From JBCCKC01 sp039182435 (GTDB taxonomy: Bacteria; Verrucomicrobiota; Verrucomicrobiia; Opitutales; Coraliomargaritaceae): a stretch of DNA of 6,540 nt. A program made the position numbers and the translations under genes. A model generated the notes under the pieces. It was not told where the DNA came from. It did not search any database and saw only the letters and a list, made by a program, of their open reading frames with translations. Location of the stretch: assembly GCA_039182435.1 (NCBI GenBank), contig JBCDCC010000140.1, positions 1-6,540 on the forward strand, in the 5' to 3' direction. This document shows, one piece after another, positions 1 through 5,075 of this stretch. Position 1 is the first letter of the stretch. Each line of letters begins with the position of its first letter.

Positions 1-828
1 TTTGCAACTCTCCTCGTAGGTGTTGCTTACCCAATCGTCGGTGCATGGCACTGGGGTGGCGGCTGGCTCGGCGGCCTTAACGGCGGCGACGGCTTCAAGG
101 ACTTCGCTGGTTCTGCAGTGGTTCACGCTTTCGGTGGTTTCGCAGCTCTTGGTTGTGTGATCCTTCTTGGTGCTCGTAACGGCAAGTATATCGACGGCAA
201 GATCAAGCCGATCCTCGGTCACAGCATGCCTCTCGCGACGATTGGTGTCTTCCTCCTTTTCCTCGGTTGGTTCGGATTCAATGGTGGTTCCGTTCTTTCT
301 GCGGACCCTACATATGTGGGTCTGGTTTTCACAACGACTGCGCTAGCTGCTAGTGCGGGAGCACTTGGTTCCATCCTGATTTCTTGGATCTTCCTCAAGA
401 AGCCTGATCTGTCGATGGCTCTTAACGGTATTCTTGCGGGTCTTGTTGGTATCACAGCGAATGCAGACGTCGTCACTGTCATGGGCTCATTGCTCATCGG
501 CTTGATCGCTGGTGTGATCGTTGTCTTCTCGATCATCTTCTTCGACAAGATCAAGATCGACGATCCTGTAGGTGCGATCTCCGTCCACGGTATCTGTGGT
601 ATCTGGGGTATCCTCGCCTGTGCTATCTTCGCTGATTACTCGATCATCGATCAGTTCATCGGTGTCTTCGTAGTCGGCCTCGCTGCCTTCCTGTTCGCAA
701 TCGTCGTCTTCGGAGCGCTCAAGTTCACAATTGGTGTGCGCGTCTCTGCTGAGGAAGAAGCTGAAGGTCTCGACATCGGTGAGCACGGTCAAGAAGCCTA
801 CCCAGACTTCGCACCTAGCTCTCGCTAA
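1..828 (+). CDS. amtB: AmtB/Amt-family ammonium channel, 5' end outside window
   Basis: Inner-membrane ammonium transporter of the Amt/Mep/Rh family, a trimeric channel that takes up NH4+/NH3. The reading frame is open from base 1 and encodes the last 275 residues; against E. coli AmtB (about 400 mature residues) roughly the first third is missing. Seen in window numbering: the DFAG motif with D34 (equivalent of AmtB Asp160), pore histidine H42 in VVHAFGG, WFGFNGGS, and the second pore histidine H196 in SVHGICG, 154 residues after the first, close to the E. coli spacing (His168/His318). Several hydrophobic transmembrane stretches follow one another, and the cytoplasmic tail with GLDIGEHGQEAYPDF is the usual Amt C-terminus that touches PII. 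Codon choice is biased (ATC, TTC, GGT), as in well expressed genes. A PII gene follows after 36 nt, the classical amtB-glnK arrangement. The promoter lies outside the window. Confidence 0.97.
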   Translation, partial: FATLLVGVAYPIVGAWHWGGGWLGGLNGGDGFKDFAGSAVVHAFGGFAALGCVILLGARNGKYIDGKIKPILGHSMPLATIGVFLLFLGWFGFNGGSVLSADPTYVGLVFTTTALAASAGALGSILISWIFLKKPDLSMALNGILAGLVGITANADVVTVMGSLLIGLIAGVIVVFSIIFFDKIKIDDPVGAISVHGICGIWGILACAIFADYSIIDQFIGVFVVGLAAFLFAIVVFGALKFTIGVRVSAEEEAEGLDIGEHGQEAYPDFAPSSR

Positions 829-864
829 TCTACCAATAATCCTTAACTTAAAAAATCAGACGTT

Positions 865-1203
865 ATGAAATTGGTAAAAGCTATAATCAAACCCTTCAAA
901 CTTGAAGAGGTCAAAGAAGCACTCGCAGAAATCGGCATCGAAGGGATGACCGTTGCTGAAGTGAAGGGCTTCGGTCGCCAGAAAGGGCACACTGAGATCT
1001 ACCGCGGTAGTGAATACACAGTGGACTTTCTGCCTAAAGTGATGATCGAAATCGTCGTCGACGATGCAGATGCTGAAAAGACTACAGAAGCTATCGTCAA
1101 GGCTGCCAAGACTGGCAAAATCGGCGACGGTAAGGTGTTCGTCCTTCCAGTGGAAAGTGCTATTCGCATCCGCACGGATGAGTCTGGTGCTGAAGCACTC
1201 TAA
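865..1203 (+). CDS. glnK: PII nitrogen regulatory protein, AmtB-linked (GlnK type)
   Basis: Cytoplasmic trimeric PII signal protein of 112 residues, the normal family length. It binds ATP/ADP and 2-oxoglutarate and relays nitrogen/energy status to targets such as AmtB, and in many bacteria to uridylyltransferase, adenylyltransferase or NtrB. Visible landmarks: start MKLVKAIIKPFKL; Q39 and K58, used for 2-oxoglutarate/Mg-ATP binding; T-loop with YRGSEY, where Y51 is the classical uridylylation site; the B-loop TGKIGDGKVF (residues 83-92); and R101/R103 in the C-loop. It lies 36 nt after amtB with no terminator between, so the two are probably cotranscribed and this copy is the likely channel gate. 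No Shine-Dalgarno is visible before the ATG. The name glnK instead of glnB rests on linkage to amtB, since sequence alone does not separate the two. Confidence 0.95.
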   Translation: MKLVKAIIKPFKLEEVKEALAEIGIEGMTVAEVKGFGRQKGHTEIYRGSEYTVDFLPKVMIEIVVDDADAEKTTEAIVKAAKTGKIGDGKVFVLPVESAIRIRTDESGAEAL

Positions 1204-1232
1204 TCGACGGGTTTAAATTATCTGAATGAATC

Positions 1233-1268
1233 AAGCGGCCATCCTTCGGGGTGGCCGCTTTTTGTTTT
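1233..1268 (+). terminator. Intrinsic terminator with UUCG tetraloop after first PII gene
   Basis: Nine perfect pairs (1233-1241 with 1252-1260) extend through a T-G wobble and two C-G pairs to a C(TTCG)G tetraloop at 1245-1248, giving a 12-bp GC-rich stem. The 3' arm runs into a T tract (1259-1263, then 1265-1268). It starts about 30 nt after the PII stop codon and should end the amtB-glnK transcript before the second PII gene. Confidence 0.92.
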
Positions 1269-1322
1269 CGCAGAGGATCTGATTCTTGTTGTCATTTCTT
1301 ATTTCGAAACGATGATTATCCC

Positions 1323-1661
1323 ATGAAACTTATTAAAACGATTATTAAGCCATTTAAGTTGGACGAAGTTAAAGAAGCGCTCACTTCAATTGGTATCGAT
1401 GGAATGACGGTTTCGGAGGTCAAAGGTTTCGGCCGTCAGAAGGGACAGACTGAAATCTACCGAGGTAGTGAGTATACGGTCGACTTCCTCCCGAAGGTCA
1501 TGATCGAAGTCGTGGTGGGCGATGAGAGTGCCGAGCAGGCAGTCGAGGCAATTGTCGCTGCGGCCAAGACAGGTAAAATTGGCGATGGTAAGGTCTTCAT
1601 CCTACCCGTTGAATCTGCGACTCGCATTCGCACCGAAGAAACCGGTGCAGATGCGGTTTAG
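1323..1661 (+). CDS. glnB: Second PII nitrogen regulatory protein (GlnB/GlnK paralogue)
   Basis: A second 112-residue PII protein, identical to the upstream one at about 90 of 112 positions by manual comparison. All signature parts are kept: Q39, K58, T-loop YRGSEY with Y51, B-loop TGKIGDGKVF, R101/R103. The T-loop differs only at residue 42 (Gln for His). Substitutions cluster at residues 66-79, between the T-loop and B-loop. The ATG at 1323 is chosen because the product then aligns end to end with the first PII; the GTG at 1251 in the same frame would add 24 unrelated residues encoded in the terminator hairpin. It sits between two terminators, so it is probably a separate transcription unit or depends on readthrough, but I see no convincing promoter or Shine-Dalgarno in the 54 nt upstream. 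It may serve as the general PII (GlnB-like) partner; which paralogue does what cannot be read from sequence. Confidence 0.93.
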   Translation: MKLIKTIIKPFKLDEVKEALTSIGIDGMTVSEVKGFGRQKGQTEIYRGSEYTVDFLPKVMIEVVVGDESAEQAVEAIVAAAKTGKIGDGKVFILPVESATRIRTEETGADAV

Positions 1662-1701
1662 TTTCCGCAATTTATCGATTAACCCATCTCTATTTTTGAC
1701 G

Positions 1702-1733
1702 AGGCAGCCTTCTTCATCGAGGGCTGCCTTTTT
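1702..1733 (+). terminator. Intrinsic terminator after second PII gene
   Basis: Eight perfect pairs, AGGCAGCC (1702-1709) with GGCTGCCT (1722-1729), plus a T-G wobble and two further pairs leave a 6-nt loop (1713-1718). Five T residues follow (1729-1733). It lies 40 nt after the second PII stop and separates the nitrogen block from the pilus/secretion block. Confidence 0.9.
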
Positions 1734-1741
1734 GGGTGAAA

Positions 1742-1770
1742 TTGACTCTGGATTGTTACGATCTTGTAAG
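1742..1770 (+). promoter_or_regulatory. Possible sigma-70-type promoter for the pilus/secretion block
   Basis: TTGACT (1742-1747, 5/6 to the -35 consensus) is followed after 17 nt by TGTAAG (1765-1770, 4/6 to the -10 consensus). It lies just downstream of the terminator and would give a leader of about 125 nt before the ATG at 1902. An alternative -10, TATAAC at 1806-1811, lacks a matching -35. Promoter consensus in this organism is unknown, so this is only a candidate. The rest of 1771-1901 holds no gene that I can support. Confidence 0.3.
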
Positions 1771-1901
1771 TCCGTGAGTGATGTTCTCCCGAGGGGCATG
1801 AATTTTATAACTAACTGTAAATAATCGCTATGGAGCTCTTGGTTTCGTCCTTGATTGCTTGACGATGGGGAGACGAGTGGCGATTTTCGCCTTAGAAACA
1901 A

Positions 1902-2420
1902 ATGCAACAGCATCGAGCACTCATCTTACGAGGAAACCGCTTCCTAGGTTCGGCATTAGTCGACAAAGGCCTAATTTCTCAGCCCGATTTAGAAGCCGCT
2001 AATGACAAATTCATGTCTTCGATTCAGGAGGCGGACCTTAAGAACTCTTCTATCTTAACGTCCCTGCTTTATGACCTTAAGGTATTGGACGAGGATAAAT
2101 TGCTCGCCTATACGGTTGAGAATAAGGGCTGTGGATTGATTGATTTGAATCATATCGATTTGAAATCGCTCACGCCGCTGAACGGGGTGGATTCAGAGTT
2201 ATGCTGGGCGACTTCAACGCTACCTTTTGATAAGGTCGAAGGCACGCATTTGGTGGTTTCTTGTTACACGCTTAGTGCCCCAGTCGTAAAATACTGGGAA
2301 GATGTTCTGGATGGAAACGTGATTTGGTATGTCTCGTCTGTGTCATCAATTAGTCGCGGATTAGAGCGTCTGGATGAAATCCACGAGGCGGAAGCGGAAG
2401 CAGAGGAAGAAGAGGAATAG
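1902..2420 (+). CDS. Stand-alone MshEN/GspE N-terminal domain-like protein with acidic tail
   Basis: A 172-residue cytoplasmic protein without signal peptide or membrane segment. It resembles the N-terminal domain (T2SSE_N/MshEN) of GspE/PilB/MshE assembly ATPases and has no ATPase domain. Residues 13-36 follow the first half of the MshEN pattern (RFLG..LV..GLI....L..A). A second copy at about 49-70 (ILTSLLYDLKVLDEDKLLAY) is recognisable but lacks the glycines. The part from 79 to about 160 (IDLNHIDLKSL, then a strand-rich section ending in ISRGLERL) fits the second subdomain. In MshE this fold binds cyclic di-GMP; the degenerate second motif makes binding here uncertain. Residues 162-172 form an EAEAEAEEEEE tail. 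The first possible start after an in-frame TAG at 1893 is the ATG at 1902. It is first in a probable operon with two receiver proteins and the GspE/PilB ATPase, so a regulatory or adaptor role at that motor is inferred. Confidence 0.75.
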   Translation: MQQHRALILRGNRFLGSALVDKGLISQPDLEAANDKFMSSIQEADLKNSSILTSLLYDLKVLDEDKLLAYTVENKGCGLIDLNHIDLKSLTPLNGVDSELCWATSTLPFDKVEGTHLVVSCYTLSAPVVKYWEDVLDGNVIWYVSSVSSISRGLERLDEIHEAEAEAEEEEE

Positions 2421-2427
2421 TTACGGT
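2411..2427 (+). promoter_or_regulatory. Ribosome binding site of first response regulator, inside the upstream coding end
   Basis: AGAGGA (2411-2416), 11 nt before the ATG at 2428, is the only clear Shine-Dalgarno-like sequence before any gene in this window. It is part of the glutamate codons ending the upstream protein, whose TAG is at 2418-2420. This supports the ATG at 2428 over the in-frame ATG at 2374 and suggests translational coupling. Confidence 0.5.
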
Positions 2428-3738
2428 ATGGCGTATACAGTATTAATTTTGGATGATGATGAGGACTTTAACAGTCTGCTCACAGATATCTTTGAGCAGG
2501 CAGATTATGTCGTGGCATCCCTGACAGATCCGATTGAGGCAGTCGAAGTCTTCACTCATACGGATTACGACCTTGTGGTGACCGACCATAAAATGCCCGA
2601 GATGACTGGTGCCGAATTCATGAGAACGATCAAGGGGATCAAGCCGGAGGTGCCTGTCGTGATGGTATCCGGTTATCTGGAGAACGATATGATCCGTGAG
2701 TTGATCCGCGACGGGGTCGGCGGTGTATTCCTGAAGCCTTTGAATATCTTCTCTCTCCTCGAACGGACCTCTGAGCTGATTGAGGAAGCGGTAAAGCTGA
2801 AGGCGGCGGCAAAAACGAATCCAGATGTCTCGAAGGCTTTTGAAATGGATTCCCCGGATGCGAAATTGGGTTTTCGGTTTCGCTCTTTTCCATGCAAGTC
2901 ATCCGCATCCTCTGATTTTGCTGAACGGCTTCATAGTTTTAGGAATTTTAAACTAGCCCTCACTTTAATTGGTGGTCCTGGGACGCACTACAGGCAGATC
3001 TGTGAGGATCTGGCAGGTTTTTACGAAGATACTGCGGATCGTTTTGCATATTTCTCGAGGGATTCATTTGACGAGAGTAAGCTTAGAGCCGCGCTTGAAA
3101 CGGCAAAGGCTGATGATGCAAGTCGTCTTACTTGTGTTTTGCTCAGCGTTGAAGATATGAGCCCGGAGCAGAAGCAATTGGCGGCAATTTTGCCTAAGGC
3201 GGAAGGTCCATTTAGTGGCTACGCATACGACATTCGGGTAATTTATTGTGTGAGCGGTGATTTAGATGATCTTTACGATGAAGAACTGATCGATGAGCAC
3301 CTCTATATATTGATGGGCACGGCCGAAGTGAGGGTCCCCCGCCTGAAGGACTGCTCTTCGGATATCGTGCTCATGGCCCAGCAACTCGTTGTCCAAGCTG
3401 CGCAAAAAGTCGGAAGCCAGAATACGCCACGCTTCGACAAGAGCGCTCGCGAATTTTTACGAAACTACGATTGGCCGACTAATTACGCGGGACTTACAGA
3501 GCGGGTCGATTCGGCAGTCGCGGCCACGCAGGGTGGTGTGATATCCATCGACGTATTGCGCACGGCTGAGAAGGAATTGGTCGAGGAAACGATCAGTAGC
3601 CGCTACGAAGTTTTACTCAAGGACGCTCGCAAGGAGCTCGTTAACAGCGCGATTATAATGTTTGGCGACGATGCCTCAAAAGCAGCACCATTTTTCGGAG
3701 CGGACACTGCGTCGATTAACTCCATCATCAATAAGTAA
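2428..3738 (+). CDS. Response regulator: intact receiver plus degenerate NtrC-like AAA+ region
   Basis: 436 residues. Residues 1-120 are a CheY-like receiver with acidic pocket D9-D11, phospho-acceptor D53 (in VVTDHKMPEMTG), switch S81 and K103 before P104. Residues about 150-378 align with the sigma-54 activator AAA+ domain, but catalytic positions are replaced: the Walker A region is GGPGTHYR (182-189, Lys to Tyr188); the Walker B acids are L239/S240 before EDMSPEQ; the section that should hold GAFTGA is about 20 residues short; FREDLYYRLN has become IDEHLYILMG, without arginines; and the WPGNVREL motif is WPTNYAGL (349-356). The strand DIRVIYCVSGDLDDL (268-282) and EVRVPRLKDCSSDI (300-313) keep the fold landmarks. 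Residues about 398-436 look like a worn Fis-type HTH. ATP hydrolysis and sigma-54 activation are therefore unlikely. The ATG at 2428 starts the receiver correctly; the in-frame ATG at 2374 would add 18 basic residues overlapping the upstream gene. The cognate kinase is not in the window. Confidence 0.9.
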   Translation: MAYTVLILDDDEDFNSLLTDIFEQADYVVASLTDPIEAVEVFTHTDYDLVVTDHKMPEMTGAEFMRTIKGIKPEVPVVMVSGYLENDMIRELIRDGVGGVFLKPLNIFSLLERTSELIEEAVKLKAAAKTNPDVSKAFEMDSPDAKLGFRFRSFPCKSSASSDFAERLHSFRNFKLALTLIGGPGTHYRQICEDLAGFYEDTADRFAYFSRDSFDESKLRAALETAKADDASRLTCVLLSVEDMSPEQKQLAAILPKAEGPFSGYAYDIRVIYCVSGDLDDLYDEELIDEHLYILMGTAEVRVPRLKDCSSDIVLMAQQLVVQAAQKVGSQNTPRFDKSAREFLRNYDWPTNYAGLTERVDSAVAATQGGVISIDVLRTAEKELVEETISSRYEVLLKDARKELVNSAIIMFGDDASKAAPFFGADTASINSIINK

Positions 3739-3746
3739 CTCAAGAT

Positions 3747-5033
3747 ATGTCTGGCCGAATTCTAGTTCTCGATGATGAAGAAAATTACGCAGAGATGCTG
3801 CGGGATTTACTTTTAGAAAATAACTACCGCGTGGACACGGCGACCCGTCCAGAGCAGGCAATCATGCAGCTCGAAGAGATCCCCTACGATCTCGTAATTG
3901 CTGATTATAAGATGCCAGTGATGGACGGTGCAGGTTTCTTGAAGCGATCGCGCGAGCTGTATCCCAACCTTCCATTCATTCTCGTTTCTGGCCTCATGAA
4001 TACGCCAGAGTTGGTCAAAGTCGCCAATATGAGCGTGACTTTGGTTTTGGAAAAGCCGCTTGATACGGAGCTTTTCCTAGAAAGTGTTGCACGGTTCTCG
4101 AAACCGAGCACGCAGGAGGAGCGTGTGAAGGCACTTGAAGTGCCTGAATCATTAACGGATGCGAAGGAAGAAACGCCGGCGATGCCTCACTTGCCTCGTT
4201 TCTTTAGCGGTGGCTCGAAGGCATCTACAGCGTTTCTAGAGAAAGCATGGAGTGTGCTTTCGAGTGGTTCCTTTCTCTACGTCGGCAGCCCCAAGGGAGG
4301 GGACTTAGATTTAGCCTTAAAAGACCTGTCCGAGTGGTTCGGTAATGAGGATAAGCCAATTAAACAGTATACCTTACCTGCGATACAGGAATTGGGAATG
4401 GCTGGGTTGATTGAGCAGGACTTCAGTGAGATGAGTCGTCTTGCTTTGGTGCGTCTCTCCAATGCGACACAGATTGCAGAAGCTCAGGATTTTGCAGCCG
4501 CTACACAGGACAATGATTCAGGCATCAAAATTGTTTTCGAAATACCGTGCGCCTATCTGAAGAACGTGAAGGGGCTAGAACGAGAACTTGTGCAACTGCC
4601 GGACTTCATTATCCGAAAAATGGATACCGCTCGTTACGCGCGTCGAATTGCTCGTGTGACTGCGGAGCGTCTCTCGAAGACCAACTGCGCAGAATTTACG
4701 AGCGAGGTCGTCTTTGCGATTTTGGAGTATCCTTGGCCGCGCAATTACAGCGAGCTACAATCGGCCATCCAATCGGCGATCAGCGAGAGTGAGGACACAC
4801 CTTTGGCACTGGCTTCATTCGGTAAACTCTTTGCGCGCTCTCGTTTTGAGACAATGATTCCGAATGATCGCTTGAAGTATTTATTAACCAAAGCGCAGCC
4901 GCATATTCTAGCTCAGATGGCTACCAATGAAGCGGGTGGCTTGGATCCGATCATTAAGGAACTTAATATCGATTCTGGTATCACGGACCTTGAATCGATC
5001 CCACTTCTTAAACCCGAGATCGGCGAGATCTAG
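3747..5033 (+). CDS. Second response regulator: intact receiver plus more degenerate NtrC-like region
   Basis: 428 residues, 8 nt after the preceding paralogue and with the same layout. The receiver (1-115) has D9, D10 and E11, phospho-acceptor D53 in VIADYKMPVMDG, switch S81, and K103-P104, at the same numbers as its neighbour. A hydrophilic linker (118-150) leads to a decayed AAA+ region. The Walker A position reads VGSPKGGD (179-186, Lys replaced by Asp186). No Walker B acids remain in SRLALVRLSNA (230-240), and GAFTGA and the FREDLYYRLN segment are gone. YPWPRNYSEL (328-337) still matches the YxWPGNVREL landmark, with Ser335 for sensor II arginine. The C-terminus (376-418, GGLDPIIKELNIDSGITDL) is at best a trace of the Fis helix-turn-helix. 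Alone, the middle region would hardly be recognised; the first regulator supplies the link. Probably a tandem duplicate that diverged. Output is unknown; protein contact with the neighbouring motor is inferred. Confidence 0.88.
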   Translation: MSGRILVLDDEENYAEMLRDLLLENNYRVDTATRPEQAIMQLEEIPYDLVIADYKMPVMDGAGFLKRSRELYPNLPFILVSGLMNTPELVKVANMSVTLVLEKPLDTELFLESVARFSKPSTQEERVKALEVPESLTDAKEETPAMPHLPRFFSGGSKASTAFLEKAWSVLSSGSFLYVGSPKGGDLDLALKDLSEWFGNEDKPIKQYTLPAIQELGMAGLIEQDFSEMSRLALVRLSNATQIAEAQDFAAATQDNDSGIKIVFEIPCAYLKNVKGLERELVQLPDFIIRKMDTARYARRIARVTAERLSKTNCAEFTSEVVFAILEYPWPRNYSELQSAIQSAISESEDTPLALASFGKLFARSRFETMIPNDRLKYLLTKAQPHILAQMATNEAGGLDPIIKELNIDSGITDLESIPLLKPEIGEI

Positions 5034-5075
5034 TCGATATTCCCCGCAGTTTAACCCCAAACACTTTCTCTCTCT

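Noticed and set aside
219..792. Two overlapping open frames on the minus strand within amtB
   Set aside because: They lie antisense to a clearly conserved transporter, and their compositions mirror the biased codons of amtB; no recognisable domain.
1312..1319. Possible -10 (GATTAT) with -35 TTGTCA (1289-1294) before the second PII gene
   Set aside because: The spacing is 19 nt and transcription would begin at or after the ATG at 1323, so it cannot serve this gene in a normal way.
1251..1322. GTG-initiated 24-residue N-terminal extension of the second PII protein
   Set aside because: The extension is encoded by the terminator hairpin and spacer and has no PII similarity; starting at 1323 gives a full-length family match of 112 residues.
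1830..1862. 10-codon ATG...TGA reading frame in the leader (MELLVSSLIA), a possible leader peptide
   Set aside because: No ribosome binding site, no regulatory codon run and no attenuator-like structure pair after it; short frames like this are expected by chance.
2374..2427. Upstream ATG adding 18 residues to the first response regulator
   Set aside because: It overlaps the coding end of the previous gene and adds a low-complexity basic stretch read from the Glu/Ala repeat in another frame; the receiver begins normally at 2428.
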